Positions 14,553-24,558 of a stretch of DNA of 39,568 nucleotides are shown in pieces. The stretch is from Desulfarculales bacterium UBA702 (GTDB lineage Bacteria > Desulfobacterota > Syntrophobacteria > Syntrophobacterales > Syntrophobacteraceae). The stretch's first letter is position 1; the number at the start of each line of letters is the position of its first letter. The notes beneath the pieces were generated by a model. It did not search any database and was not told the DNA's origin. It saw only the letters and a program-made list of their open reading frames with translations. Location of the stretch: the NCBI GenBank assembly GCA_002298165.1, contig DBMI01000101.1:1-39568 (forward strand), read 5' to 3'. Position numbers and translations under genes: made by a program.

Positions 14553-15350
14553 ATGACACAAGAGGAAATCTCCTTTTTGAAAAATATGCTCCTCAACAGG
14601 CGAATCGACCTGCTGGAGCGGGTTAGAAAAATAGCCGCGGCATGGCAGGATCTTGAAGAACGCTCAATTGAAATAGAAGAAGAAGCGCAAAAAGCCAGTA
14701 TCGCCAGACCATACGCCAAATTGGACCACTCGGGAAAAGTCGAGATCGAGCAGATCGATCTTGCTTTGACTAAAATGACCCTGGGTGACTATGGGATTTG
14801 CGAGGCCTGCGGCGACGACATAGATCCGAGGCGGCTCCAGGCTGTCCCCTGGGCCAGACTGTGCATAGAGTGCGCGCGGGAATTCGAAAACAAGAAGATT
14901 CCTCTGCCGAGCGTCCATGAAGCTGTCGCAGAGGTCGAGATTCCCCCCGAATTCCTGGGATTATCCGGTGAGCAGGTCGTACAGTCAGTTTATGAAAGGC
15001 TCCAGGGCGAGCACGATATTGATGTTGATGAGGTGGTAATCTCTTTCGGGGCAGGGGTTCTGTACCTTGATGGTACCGTTCCTGGTGACCTGGAACGCGA
15101 TTCGCTTATGCGTTTCCTTGGCGAGAAGCTGGGATTTACGATTATCGATCGGTTGCGAGTCGAGGAGTCAGCCCTTGGAGCGGCCGGTCAGAGTGCATCT
15201 CCCGAAAGCGATGGATTGGCAGGTCCGCTCTTCGAAGGATCAGACGATACCGAGGGGGATTTTTATGAAGCCGGCCCATATGCCGAGCAATACAAAGACC
15301 CCTTTGGCGCTCTTAATGGGTCCAACTTGCAACTCAGCGGAATGCCTTAA
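14553..15350 (+). CDS. DksA/TraR-type zinc-finger protein with a C-terminal BON-like domain
   Basis: A 265-residue protein in two parts. Residues 1-115 form a coiled-coil-rich segment and a four-cysteine zinc finger (C83, C86, C104, C107) with the RRLQAVPWARLCIECA signature of the DksA/TraR family, which acts in the RNA polymerase secondary channel or as a related regulator. Residues 139-206 resemble a BON domain (VYERL, VISFGAGVLYLDGTVPGDLE, then IIDRLRVEE), usually a ligand- or phospholipid-binding module. The acidic C-terminal tail looks unstructured. The ATG follows a GGAGGG site. The acidic DxxDxA tip of true DksA is not evident, so a polymerase role is uncertain. Confidence 0.8.
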   Translation: MTQEEISFLKNMLLNRRIDLLERVRKIAAAWQDLEERSIEIEEEAQKASIARPYAKLDHSGKVEIEQIDLALTKMTLGDYGICEACGDDIDPRRLQAVPWARLCIECAREFENKKIPLPSVHEAVAEVEIPPEFLGLSGEQVVQSVYERLQGEHDIDVDEVVISFGAGVLYLDGTVPGDLERDSLMRFLGEKLGFTIIDRLRVEESALGAAGQSASPESDGLAGPLFEGSDDTEGDFYEAGPYAEQYKDPFGALNGSNLQLSGMP

Positions 15351-15420
15351 TAAAAGAAGCTCATGGGTGGTGTATAGAGGCCTCCCTTTGAGACATGCTT
15401 TATTAGATTTACCGCGATCA

Positions 15421-15454
15421 AACCTGGGGCAGGCTTTCCAACCTGCCCCAGGTT
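15421..15454. terminator. Perfect 13-bp hairpin between convergent genes
   Basis: AACCTGGGGCAGG (15421-15433) and CCTGCCCCAGGTT (15442-15454) form a perfect stem with an 8-nt loop. It lies between the ends of the zinc-finger/BON gene and tamB, so it could end transcription from both sides. No T run follows on either strand, so a REP-like element is an alternative. A smaller palindrome, ATTCCGGTGCCGGAAT, is nearby at about 15495-15510. Confidence 0.5.
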
Positions 15455-15610
15455 CTTATAAGAGGTTGTGCATTTATGGAAAAGAGCAACCTAATATTCC
15501 GGTGCCGGAATGTTGGGACCCCAAACCTAACCATCGCCTTTGAACTCATTTTTGGCCCCTAATTGCTGCCCTAAATCATTCCACGGATCGGTCAAATTTC
15601 TCCAAAATCT

Positions 15611-18600
15611 CTAATAATCCTTCTTCCACAGAATGCCTATTCCCTCGGAGATGAGACCTGCTTCTCCTTCGATGGTGATGTGCGGGGTTATGTCAATTCT
15701 TGCGGAAACTTTGCCGGTCTCGTTACTGACCCCTTTTTCCACGTCAACGTAGATATCTTCGGTCAGATATTTGCCGATTCCCACCCCCATTTCGGTTTGT
15801 TTGCTGCTTTTGGCTACATCTCTTACTTCAAGCTGTTCGAGGCCGAGCACCTGGCGCGTGCGCCCCAGGAAATCGAGAACGGAACCACGACCGGAAAGGG
15901 TCCTAAGCGCATCCGCCAACCTCACGGCCTGCGTGGGACTGATGTTCCCGGCCGCGCGGTTGAAAAGAACCCTGGCGAGTATTTCATCGGAGGGATATGG
16001 CGGGTCGGATTCGAGCTTTATTTCCGGTGAGGCAAAGGGGCCTCTCAGAAGGAGGCGGGCTGTTATGTCCTTTGCCTGGGCTTCGGCGGTAAGATCCATT
16101 GTAGATGCGGACAGATTGCCACCGTAAAATCTTATGACGCCGTTTGTCACATTGAATCTTTTGCCCAGGAAATCAAAATTGCCACGAACGGTTGTCAGGC
16201 TCCCGGTAAAAACCTGTTTACCCCCGGCTCCGCTGACCGTAAGGTCTCCCTTCCACTCGGAATCCAGGCCCCTGCCGCGAACGAAAACCTTTCCCGGCAT
16301 ATTGATCTTGATGGAAACCGTTACGTTAGATGGAGCAACGGCGCTCGCGGTCTGAGCAGGCGGAGGAGCACTTCCACCGTGAATCTCGATTACGTTCATC
16401 TCGGCAATCGACACCGGATGGGGTTTTTGCAGGAGTACCTCGCCAGTTGAGGTTTCGAGTTGACCGTTCATTTCGATTTTCCCATCTGCGCCCGTCGCTT
16501 TGAGCGTGCCGCTCAAAATGGCGGTTGCGTCTGGGCGGCGGATGAGTTCCAGGTTTGACAAAACGATATCAATGCTCATAGGGAAATGATTTGCCACATC
16601 GACGTCGATCCAGCCCTGACCCGAAAGTGTTCCTTTTCCGCCGTCGGTTGCCCTCAGCTTGGCTATTTCAATCCGGCGCCCGCTGGCCGTTACATCTATT
16701 TGGAGGTCCTTCAGAACCGTACCTTGGGCAAGGTTCTGATAAGTCCCTTTTTCAACTTGGAAACTCCCGCTGACCTGCGGGCTCGCCGTCGTGCCCCCAA
16801 TATCGAAGCGGGCGTCTGCCTGACCGGTCAATTCGTGGTCCGGGCTTGGGATGAAGACAGCAAGGGTCGAAAGATCGGTCCGGCCTTCCACAAGGCCCTT
16901 TAGAGCCCCCTGAGGCGGCACGGAAAAGGCAACCGGCTGGAGAGAAAAGTTGACCGGGACCGAAACATTTGCCTTGATCGAACCCTTTTTAGGGGATTGC
17001 GCCTGCGCGTTGATTTTTGCTGCACCTCCAGTAACAGTTGCCTCTACATCTACTCTTGGCAGCTGGATCTTTTTTGAAGTGAGATCCTTGGAGCGGATAT
17101 CCTCGATGTGCAAATTGAGCGATGCAGACGGATGGACTGAATCTCCCTCGATGCTCAAATGTCCATTGGCTGTCCCGGCTAAATCCGGAGCAACCAGACC
17201 CGGCGGAATGTCGAGGTCCATCTTTTCAAGATCGGCATCCAGCTTGACTCTTTTTGCATCAAGGCTTCCCGCTGCGCTGATCTTCCCGCGACCATATACG
17301 AGAGCCAACCTCTCAAATGAAGTCTTCGTACCCGACCTGACGACCACGAGCGGCTGCGAGAGGCTGAATGGGCGATCCCCATAGCTGCCTTTAAAATTGC
17401 TCAGGCGAAATTCTTCGCTACCCTTTGTTCGCGCGAAGCCTCCCTGGCCGTCAAAATTGAATTTTTCCCTATACCGACCATTCCCGGACCCACTGAAGCT
17501 CCCGCCTTTTTCATCCGTTATTATCGCGGCCTTGCCGGTGGATAGGACCATACCGCCCGTTGCCCATTGCGCGATATCGAGTTTTATCGCTCCCTCAGGT
17601 GATCTCAGCGCATTGACCAGGTCCGCCGAGAGCGTGGCTTTTTCTATCCTGCCGAAGGGGCCGGAAATATTGGTTCCGTTTACAGAGGATTTAATTTCCT
17701 GGCCTTTTTTCCCCGGCGAAAATTTCACCTTCAGATCCGCGCTTCCCCCAAATTCCTCGCCAATGATGCGCGCGGCAGGACCCAGGTCCCTCGAAGCGCC
17801 ATCTATTTCGCCTTGGAGAAGATGTCTTAGCAGATCGAGGGAAACGTTGCCGTAAAGCTTTCCAGCGGGGAATTCGACGGTAATGGAAGGTAGGCTAATC
17901 TGCCGGTTGCGCAAAGAAAAAGCAGTGGAGGCGGAGAGTTTTTGCCCACCGCGCTGTGCATCGAGATGTATTGTTCCGCGAGGCGAATCGGGAATATCGC
18001 GCACTTCGAGTGTTCCCGTTAATTCGGGGAGCTTTCTTCCCGAAACTACCAAATTATTTCCAGTAAAAAGAAGCTTGTGTTCGAGCGCTTCAATCGAGCC
18101 GGAAAAAGTATCGCGAAGATCGAGGCTTCCCGAAAAGGGCGTACCTGCCGCCGGTGCGAGAGGCTCCAGGTTTGGCAGATTGAGCCTCCATTCTCCCTGC
18201 CATCGTCTATCCGAAAGATCTGCCGCGGCATGGCCGGTCAAATGGACCACCTTGTTTTCAAACTTGAAGTCGGATAGGTCAACCCGAGTTCCCTCGAATT
18301 TAAAGCTGCCGGAAAAAACCGACTCGGAACCGAGAAGCACTGAAAAAGGCGGTTCAAAATCATCGCCACGCCCCACCTGCCCCTGGATGTTTCCGGAGAT
18401 CAAGCTCTCGGAGCCCGATGCCTGAATTCGCAAATCGAGTGAAACCGGGACCTGAATGTCTTTGCCGGCAAAAATTCCAACGGGCTTCAGGTCCATCATT
18501 TTGAGTGAGGCATCCAGGTTTCCGGAAAAATTCCCGGTATTCACATCTGCTTTGGCATTAAGGATATTTTGCTCGTTTTGCAGGAAAAGCGTCAGAAAAA

Positions 18601-19966
18601 GCCTGTCGGTTTCGCGGTTTTCGGCTTCAATCGACCAGGTAATCAGGCTCTCCGGGCGGTTTCCTGATGGAGAATATGCAGTCTTTGCCCTGCTTGTACC
18701 CTTAAAAACGAGACCGGATGAAGCGGGCTTTTCGCGCCGCAGCGGTTCTATCTGGAGTTCGGTCTGGATTTGTTCGAGTTCGACCCCGTCAGCGCGGCTC
18801 CTTTTAAACAGCACCGATGCCGATCCCTCCGGCTGTTCGAGTTTGCCTGAAAGGCTGCCTCGGGCGGAAACTTCACTTTTGATATTCAACGCTCCGGAGC
18901 CTTCCGGCGCAGCGACGCCGGCTGCATCAAGGGACCATGCGCTTCTTATCTCGTGCGTTTCCAGGTCCACGCCTCCGGAGATATCGCCACGGTATCCTTT
19001 ACCGATGAGTCTGGCTGCCTCAATAGCAACATACTTTTCAGGTAAGTACCGACTTGTCAGACTAAAAGAGTTTTCACCGCCCAGAACGGGCGCCAGGCGC
19101 GGAGGCAGGAAAGGTTCGGCAAGCTGGATTTTTCCGTTCAGATCGACGATGCTCTCGTGATCGATCCTGAGCGCGATGTCGGCACTCGTCGATCCATACC
19201 CGCCGGCGCTTCCCTGGACGGTCCCCTTCCACTCGGCAACAGGCCCTTTTCCGTAAAGCGCCAGATAAAGAGGAGCGGGCTCAATCCCCATCAGTTTTCC
19301 GGCCAGTCCTCCGGGCTCTTCCCTAAAGGCCGCCTGGACGTACAACACCAGGGGATTGCCATCGAGCGATGCCTCTATATCGGCCGAAGTTTTGGGTCCC
19401 TGGTCGATGCGCTCAAGGTTGAAGAGAATCTTCTGTACCGGCTCGTTCATGATTTGGGATTCGATCCGAAAAACCGCACTCTGCCCGAGTATCGCCTGTC
19501 CGATCGAGAGGCTCCCGACAGCGAGATGTTCGACCCTGACCTGCTTTAGCTCATTGATTGTCTCTCGGGGCTGCCACTTGGCCTTCTTTTCCACTGGCGC
19601 TGCCGCCGGCAATCGCTCGAAGTTGATCGTGGATGCGCTCAGGTCCTCGATCAGAATTTTCCCATGCAGCAGGGCAGCAGCAGACCACCGCAGGAGCACG
19701 TTTTCGGCGGAAAGCCACTCCCCTTCCGAGTCATTAGCGGATACCCTGGCGACCTGGATGTCAAAGGGCACCATGCCTTCGATTTTACCAATAGAGATGA
19801 CTCTTTCCGGGCTTGAACTCAGAAGGCGTGACAATAGCGAGGAAATCACCGACTTTCCGGCTGAAGTCTGAAGAAAAGCAATCAAAATGACCAGAACAAG
19901 GAGCACCGATATTAGTGCTCCTGTCAACCACCTCGCCGCACCTTTCAATCTCGTATACTCGTCCAT
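15611..19966 (-). CDS. tamB: TamB, inner-membrane-anchored lipid/OMP translocation protein
   Basis: A 1451-residue AsmA-like protein. One N-terminal membrane helix (about residues 16-34, ALISVLLVLVILIAFLQTS) is followed by a very long beta-rich periplasmic region and the C-terminal TamB domain. That domain is recognisable by GTLKATGADGKIEMNGQLE, by VRGRGLDSEWKGDLTVSG and by an ending with DITPHITIEGEAGL. TamB spans the periplasm as a hydrophobic groove thought to carry phospholipids and to assist outer-membrane protein insertion with TamA. It begins one nucleotide after the tamA stop, so the two are coupled. Length fits the family and no break is seen. Confidence 0.93.
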   Translation of the reverse strand: MDEYTRLKGAARWLTGALISVLLVLVILIAFLQTSAGKSVISSLLSRLLSSSPERVISIGKIEGMVPFDIQVARVSANDSEGEWLSAENVLLRWSAAALLHGKILIEDLSASTINFERLPAAAPVEKKAKWQPRETINELKQVRVEHLAVGSLSIGQAILGQSAVFRIESQIMNEPVQKILFNLERIDQGPKTSADIEASLDGNPLVLYVQAAFREEPGGLAGKLMGIEPAPLYLALYGKGPVAEWKGTVQGSAGGYGSTSADIALRIDHESIVDLNGKIQLAEPFLPPRLAPVLGGENSFSLTSRYLPEKYVAIEAARLIGKGYRGDISGGVDLETHEIRSAWSLDAAGVAAPEGSGALNIKSEVSARGSLSGKLEQPEGSASVLFKRSRADGVELEQIQTELQIEPLRREKPASSGLVFKGTSRAKTAYSPSGNRPESLITWSIEAENRETDRLFLTLFLQNEQNILNAKADVNTGNFSGNLDASLKMMDLKPVGIFAGKDIQVPVSLDLRIQASGSESLISGNIQGQVGRGDDFEPPFSVLLGSESVFSGSFKFEGTRVDLSDFKFENKVVHLTGHAAADLSDRRWQGEWRLNLPNLEPLAPAAGTPFSGSLDLRDTFSGSIEALEHKLLFTGNNLVVSGRKLPELTGTLEVRDIPDSPRGTIHLDAQRGGQKLSASTAFSLRNRQISLPSITVEFPAGKLYGNVSLDLLRHLLQGEIDGASRDLGPAARIIGEEFGGSADLKVKFSPGKKGQEIKSSVNGTNISGPFGRIEKATLSADLVNALRSPEGAIKLDIAQWATGGMVLSTGKAAIITDEKGGSFSGSGNGRYREKFNFDGQGGFARTKGSEEFRLSNFKGSYGDRPFSLSQPLVVVRSGTKTSFERLALVYGRGKISAAGSLDAKRVKLDADLEKMDLDIPPGLVAPDLAGTANGHLSIEGDSVHPSASLNLHIEDIRSKDLTSKKIQLPRVDVEATVTGGAAKINAQAQSPKKGSIKANVSVPVNFSLQPVAFSVPPQGALKGLVEGRTDLSTLAVFIPSPDHELTGQADARFDIGGTTASPQVSGSFQVEKGTYQNLAQGTVLKDLQIDVTASGRRIEIAKLRATDGGKGTLSGQGWIDVDVANHFPMSIDIVLSNLELIRRPDATAILSGTLKATGADGKIEMNGQLETSTGEVLLQKPHPVSIAEMNVIEIHGGSAPPPAQTASAVAPSNVTVSIKINMPGKVFVRGRGLDSEWKGDLTVSGAGGKQVFTGSLTTVRGNFDFLGKRFNVTNGVIRFYGGNLSASTMDLTAEAQAKDITARLLLRGPFASPEIKLESDPPYPSDEILARVLFNRAAGNISPTQAVRLADALRTLSGRGSVLDFLGRTRQVLGLEQLEVRDVAKSSKQTEMGVGIGKYLTEDIYVDVEKGVSNETGKVSARIDITPHITIEGEAGLISEGIGILWKKDY

Positions 19967-19967
19967 T

Positions 19968-21785
19968 TCAGAACGCCTGCCCTATGCTGACATACACCTG
20001 GAAGGGGTCGTCCACACCGGATCGAGGATTTAATGGAATTCCGACATCAATCCTCAAGGGACCGATCGGGGTATAATAGCGCCCGCCAACTCCTGCTCCC
20101 CAGCGCATCGCGGTCTCGAGATCCGGGAAAGAAGGCTCGAAAGCGCTGCCACCGTCCAGGAAGAAAACAAGCCCGATTTTATCGGTAACCTTCGTGCGCA
20201 ACTCGGCGCCGAGTTCCAGGACGGACCTTCCCCCGATGGGGTCGTTATTCACAATAGGCCCCGCCAACTGGTAGGCAAATCCTCGAACGGAACCGCCGCC
20301 GCCGGAATATAACCTGAGATCGGCCGGAATTTCATCCCGCTCCGCGCCCACTATCGAGCCGAGAGTGACCCTCCCGGCCAAAACCAGAAAAGGCTCCTCG
20401 GATATTTTAACATAGTGGCTGTAGCTGACCCGTCCTCTCAGAAAAGAAACATTGGTTTCGAGGATGTCATAATAGGGCGCCAACTGGACTTCAAGTCGCC
20501 CGCCGCGCGTTGGGTCGAGCAGATTGTTGGTGGTATCGAGATTAATGAATGTGCGAAAAGATGGGAGGATGAAATCCCGCTTTCGCCCAAGGGGGTCAGC
20601 TACCAAATCGACTTCCTCGGCCCTTATAGCCGGCCCCAGTCCCAAGCGCATTCCAGGTCTGAACTCGCGCTCCAGGATTATCGATGAATCCAGATTGCGG
20701 CTGTTATATGCATTTGTTTGATCGTAGGCCAGGCGGTTGGTGAAGGCCAGCGTCTGATCGTTTCTGAGAAACTGCGGTTCCTTGTAGAGGACTTCCCCCG
20801 AATAGCCGATTCCCGATGCGCCAGCCTGGAGTCTAAGCAGTTCGCCCCCGTCAAAGAGACTGCGGTCTTCCCACGAAACCTTTGCTCCCGGACCTTCGTC
20901 GGTATGGTAGGTCAGCCCCCCGCTGATAGTATGAAGGTCGTGCTCCTTCAGCTCAATTGTCATCGGAAGCCTTCCCCGCTCATCCAGTGACTCCGCCTGC
21001 TTTACTTGAACCAGCGAAAAGATCCTGGTGTCGATCAGGCGTTTTTGCAGCTTGGCGACAAGTTCGGAGTTGTAGCGGTCTCCCTCGTGCCAGGGCAGGA
21101 GGCCCGTGACGAATTTTTCATTTAACTTTTTCAGACCGGTTACCGTCGTCGCTCCAAAATACCCCGCCGGTCCCGTATCAACCTTGAAGAAAGCGGTTAC
21201 CAGCTTGGTTTCATGATCTACCACCACCCGCTGCTCTTCTATTTTGGCGAGCGGATATCCGAGATCCTTATAGAACTTTATTATCTTGTCCCTGGCATCA
21301 AGAATGTCTCTAGCTCTGGCCGGGTCTTTCAGGTCCAGGCCAAGATATCTCAGTGACGGCAGCTTGACCGTCGGTTTCCCCTCACCCTGGGCGGGCTCGA
21401 TTTTAACCGATTCCAGACGGAATACCGGACCCGGTTTAACGTGAAATGTAACAAGCGGGGGCTGCCTGGTATCATCGATTCCTACATCGATTTCGGCCTC
21501 ATAATAGCCTTCTGACTTGAGTGCCTGAATCATGTCGGGAATATCCATCCTGGCTCTGTGCTCAAGAAGGCTAAGTGTTGCCGGCGGTTTGGTTTTGTAA
21601 CTGAAAGTATTCGAAACTGCCTCAAGCGTGGAGCGCACAGATTTATTCTTAACGCCTTCAATGACGACGTCGTAGTTTATTGCTGTCTCAGCAGCGGCAG
21701 TACCGGCAATCAGACAGAGCACCACCGCAAAAGCCAGTTTAAAAATATTCAAGCGTCTTCTGTTATCTTGGGCAGCCAAATCCAA
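19968..21785 (-). CDS. tamA: TamA, Omp85-family outer-membrane assembly factor
   Basis: About 605 residues: a signal peptide (FKLAFAVVLCLIAGTAAA), POTRA repeats up to roughly residue 270, and a 16-strand Omp85 barrel with RGFAYQLAGP near the lid-lock position (the VRGF motif) and a C-terminal phenylalanine (VYVSIGQAF). TamA partners TamB in the outer membrane. No ATG fits: the listed start is a TTG at 21785, and another TTG 11 codons later is possible; either leaves the signal peptide intact. It sits 153 nt downstream of lpxK on the same strand, making a shared envelope operon possible. Confidence 0.9.
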   Translation of the reverse strand: MDLAAQDNRRRLNIFKLAFAVVLCLIAGTAAAETAINYDVVIEGVKNKSVRSTLEAVSNTFSYKTKPPATLSLLEHRARMDIPDMIQALKSEGYYEAEIDVGIDDTRQPPLVTFHVKPGPVFRLESVKIEPAQGEGKPTVKLPSLRYLGLDLKDPARARDILDARDKIIKFYKDLGYPLAKIEEQRVVVDHETKLVTAFFKVDTGPAGYFGATTVTGLKKLNEKFVTGLLPWHEGDRYNSELVAKLQKRLIDTRIFSLVQVKQAESLDERGRLPMTIELKEHDLHTISGGLTYHTDEGPGAKVSWEDRSLFDGGELLRLQAGASGIGYSGEVLYKEPQFLRNDQTLAFTNRLAYDQTNAYNSRNLDSSIILEREFRPGMRLGLGPAIRAEEVDLVADPLGRKRDFILPSFRTFINLDTTNNLLDPTRGGRLEVQLAPYYDILETNVSFLRGRVSYSHYVKISEEPFLVLAGRVTLGSIVGAERDEIPADLRLYSGGGGSVRGFAYQLAGPIVNNDPIGGRSVLELGAELRTKVTDKIGLVFFLDGGSAFEPSFPDLETAMRWGAGVGGRYYTPIGPLRIDVGIPLNPRSGVDDPFQVYVSIGQAF

Positions 21786-21938
21786 CCCCGATGGTCTTTT
21801 GTGTAAATAGTACCAGTTGATGAAAAATAGAATATGACGCCGCGGTTTATCGCCCCGAAAGAGGGCATGGATCAGCCGCTGGCCCTGGAAGGCTTCAGGT
21901 GAATTTAATCATCGGATAGTACAAGGAAAGATGAGGAA

Positions 21939-23087
21939 TCAGGCAGTTTGGCGATTGGGTGTGGAACAGATCCTGTTTCTGATGAATTCCTGGAATTTCT
22001 TCTCGTCAGATCCGAAATCGAGGTGCAAATCCGCCGTCATCACAGCCTCCCTGAAGGATTGAGGCAGGCGCACGGCATCCTTTGCCGTGGTAAGAATGAA
22101 TTCGGCCCCGCTGCCGGAGGCGGCTTCCGCTACGCGCGCAAGGTCCTGTGGTGAATATCTGTGGTGGTCCGGAAACGAAAGATTGGCCCGGATATCAATT
22201 CCGCAGTTTACCAGGGCATCGAAAAAACCTTCCGGCCCGGCAATCCCGGCAAATGCGGCAGCCTTCCTGCCTGTCAGGGAATCAACGGGAAAATATCCAA
22301 TATCAGACTTGAAACCAACTATCCTGTGCCGGCATGAGAAAACGGGTTTTTCAGGGAAAAGCTCTTTAATTATCAATCTTGTTTCTTCGACCCGGCTATG
22401 GTCGGAATGGGTCAGGATCAGTGCGTCGGCCCTGCTGAGGTGATGAATGGGTTCGCGAAGCGGTCCAAGGGGCAGTGTGCGCCCGTTCCCGAAAGGATTT
22501 CGGCTGTCGAGGACTGCTAAATCGAGGTCGCGGTCCAGCGCGAGGTGCTGAAATCCGTCATCGAGAACAATCGTATCGATGCCAGGGTTTTCCGACAGGG
22601 CGGCCCTGCCTGATTCGCGGCGATCCCGGCCTACCCAGACGGGAATTGACGGCAGGCTCTCCGCCAGAAGCACCGGCTCATCCCCGAAAACGGCTGACTG
22701 GCGATAAATGCTTTCGCTGATCGCGCCGGCCCGGGCCGAACCCCTGCCACTTCGTCCATAACCCCTCGTAAGGATTGCCGGCTTGGCCCCCATTTGGGCA
22801 AAGCAGCGGCAAATCCATAACACAAGGGGAGTCTTGCCCGTGCCCCCGCAGGAAATGTTCCCGACGCTTATTACCCGAACGGGGAGTTTTTCCCGATTTG
22901 CCAAAGCGCGCGCCTGATCTATTCTCAGGAGCTTCTCATATATTCTCGAAACGGCGCCCAGGACCGCCACAAGACCATCCCGTGGCAGTTCCGGCCATGA
23001 TACATTCCATATCCGGACAAGCCGGCGCGAGCCAACCCCGTATAATTCATCCCGGATTGCGGATGCCGGGGCGAAGACGGCCCGCAT
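21939..23087 (-). CDS. lpxK: Tetraacyldisaccharide 4'-kinase LpxK
   Basis: LpxK phosphorylates the lipid A disaccharide at position 4' at the inner membrane, so the cell makes lipopolysaccharide. The 382-residue protein has the P-loop GNISCGGTGKTP (76-87) and the family's DDGFQH (176-181), followed by the FGNGRTLPLGPLREP segment. The first 60 residues look amphipathic, consistent with membrane association. The ATG comes one nucleotide after the stop of the octaheme cytochrome gene with an AGGAAG site, indicating translational coupling to it. Length is slightly above the E. coli enzyme. Nothing essential appears missing. Confidence 0.95.
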   Translation of the reverse strand: MRAVFAPASAIRDELYGVGSRRLVRIWNVSWPELPRDGLVAVLGAVSRIYEKLLRIDQARALANREKLPVRVISVGNISCGGTGKTPLVLWICRCFAQMGAKPAILTRGYGRSGRGSARAGAISESIYRQSAVFGDEPVLLAESLPSIPVWVGRDRRESGRAALSENPGIDTIVLDDGFQHLALDRDLDLAVLDSRNPFGNGRTLPLGPLREPIHHLSRADALILTHSDHSRVEETRLIIKELFPEKPVFSCRHRIVGFKSDIGYFPVDSLTGRKAAAFAGIAGPEGFFDALVNCGIDIRANLSFPDHHRYSPQDLARVAEAASGSGAEFILTTAKDAVRLPQSFREAVMTADLHLDFGSDEKKFQEFIRNRICSTPNRQTA

Positions 23088-23088
23088 C

Positions 23089-24558
23089 TTACTTCCTGCC
23101 GGAAGGGCGAACGGGTTTTTGCGCGGGCTGAGGCTGCTCCGCTTTGGAAGATCTCATGTCAGCCGCCTTCTCCCTTATTTCGGTGAGCGCCCTTTGCATC
23201 GAACTCCATCCGTACCACAACGAATAATCAGGGTTGGCGTGAAAAGCTCCCTGGAACGCCCTCATCCGGTATTCCAGAAACATCTGAAACAGCTTCAGTT
23301 CGACTACAGTCGGAGCATCATGGAATGTAAGCAGATCGGGAAAAGCATACGTATAGCTTTCGGGCTTTTTCAAAATCCCATCCTGGTAGAGCCCGGCCAC
23401 TGTCAGGATGGCTTCTGCCATCAGCCTGTCGGCCTCCCGGATCATCTGGTCGGATTTTTCCAGCTCGATTCGCGCAAAGTTAATGGAGTGGCAATCATTG
23501 CATCCCTTGAGCATCTTCTCGCGCTCGGCCAGCCAGTCTTCGTCATTTAGCCTAAGCACATCCGCTGATTGCATGATATCGAGCCTCGGTGTCGGTTTTC
23601 CGGACGGATCGAAAACGCCAAGGCCCTGAAGAATCGTCGTTCGGTCCTTTGCCCATTGCGGGTCCTCGGGAAGAGGCAACCTCAGCGCCAGAAATCCCCA
23701 GGCGGTCCGGTTCGCATGGCTGCCGTCCCGAAAGTGGCAGCTCTGGCAGGTCGGTGCGGCCGCCTCCTCGGGCAGCATCCGGCTTTGCTTTAGCAGAAAT
23801 CTAACGCCGTGCTTGGATGAGGAATACATCTCCCATTGAGGGTGGTCTATGCCCATGTGGCACGTACGGCACGCCTGGGGCGATCTGGCCTCATCGGCGG
23901 AAAAGAGATGTCGGGTGTGGCAGACGTCACAAGATGACACCCCAAAAGCGGACCCCTTTTCCACCAGGTCTCCAACTTCGCCCTTGGTCTTGAGACCCAC
24001 GCGATGGCAGCCGCCACAGCCTTTTAGGCCCTCGATCTGTGCCATTGGCTGCCAATGAACGGTAGGCATCGCCTTCATTGCCGCCCAGGCAAGGGCATGC
24101 TTTCCCTTCGAGAATTGATCGACCTGGGTGTCATGGCACTGGGCGCACGTCTCTGGAAGGACAATCCGTGCCTCGGACACATCGGTCATCGCGTTGTGCC
24201 GTTCCCCGTGGCAGGTCGAGCACTCGACTTCGTTTCTGCTGTGTTTGCTGAGCTGCCAATCAACTACTATACCCGGAGTAATCCGCGTGTGGCACTCAAG
24301 GCATGAGGCCGGCGGCCTTGCCGAGGAGGGCTCCGGGTTCTGCTGAGTCTGCCCCTGCTGCTGAATTTGATTTTGCTCCGGCCCTGGAGGCTGTTCCGCG
24401 GGTTGGGCTTTTTTTTCAACCCGTGCTTTGGCCTCAACCGCTTGAGACATTTCCTCAGCGGACTGAGCGCACCCTATGGTTACCCGAAAAAAGACTCCGG
24501 CGGTCAAAAAAACAAAAACGAGGAGTGCCGGATAAATAAGGGCATGGATTCGCCGCAT
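23089..24558 (-). CDS. Exported octaheme c-type cytochrome, HAO-like
   Basis: The 489-residue product has an N-terminal export or anchor segment (about 5-28), a proline/glutamine-rich linker (50-83), and eight CxxCH heme sites at 86, 113, 138, 181, 210, 230, 271 and 353. The long heme-free helical tail after the last site (to about 465, including NPDYSLWYGW) and the heme count resemble the hydroxylamine oxidoreductase/octaheme nitrite reductase group. A standard CxxCH occurs at every site. Substrate is unknown; nitrogen-oxide or sulfite-type reduction, or electron relay, are possible. The ATG at 24556-24558 has a GGAGG site; an upstream ATG is less likely. The stop is coupled to lpxK. Confidence 0.85.
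   Translation of the reverse strand: MRRIHALIYPALLVFVFLTAGVFFRVTIGCAQSAEEMSQAVEAKARVEKKAQPAEQPPGPEQNQIQQQGQTQQNPEPSSARPPASCLECHTRITPGIVVDWQLSKHSRNEVECSTCHGERHNAMTDVSEARIVLPETCAQCHDTQVDQFSKGKHALAWAAMKAMPTVHWQPMAQIEGLKGCGGCHRVGLKTKGEVGDLVEKGSAFGVSSCDVCHTRHLFSADEARSPQACRTCHMGIDHPQWEMYSSSKHGVRFLLKQSRMLPEEAAAPTCQSCHFRDGSHANRTAWGFLALRLPLPEDPQWAKDRTTILQGLGVFDPSGKPTPRLDIMQSADVLRLNDEDWLAEREKMLKGCNDCHSINFARIELEKSDQMIREADRLMAEAILTVAGLYQDGILKKPESYTYAFPDLLTFHDAPTVVELKLFQMFLEYRMRAFQGAFHANPDYSLWYGWSSMQRALTEIREKAADMRSSKAEQPQPAQKPVRPSGRK

Noticed and set aside
21821..21832. Second possible target of the guide upstream of tamA (TTC then TATTTTT on the minus strand)
   Set aside because: Only seven positions match before mismatches, in A+T-rich sequence; this is within chance expectation over 40 kb.
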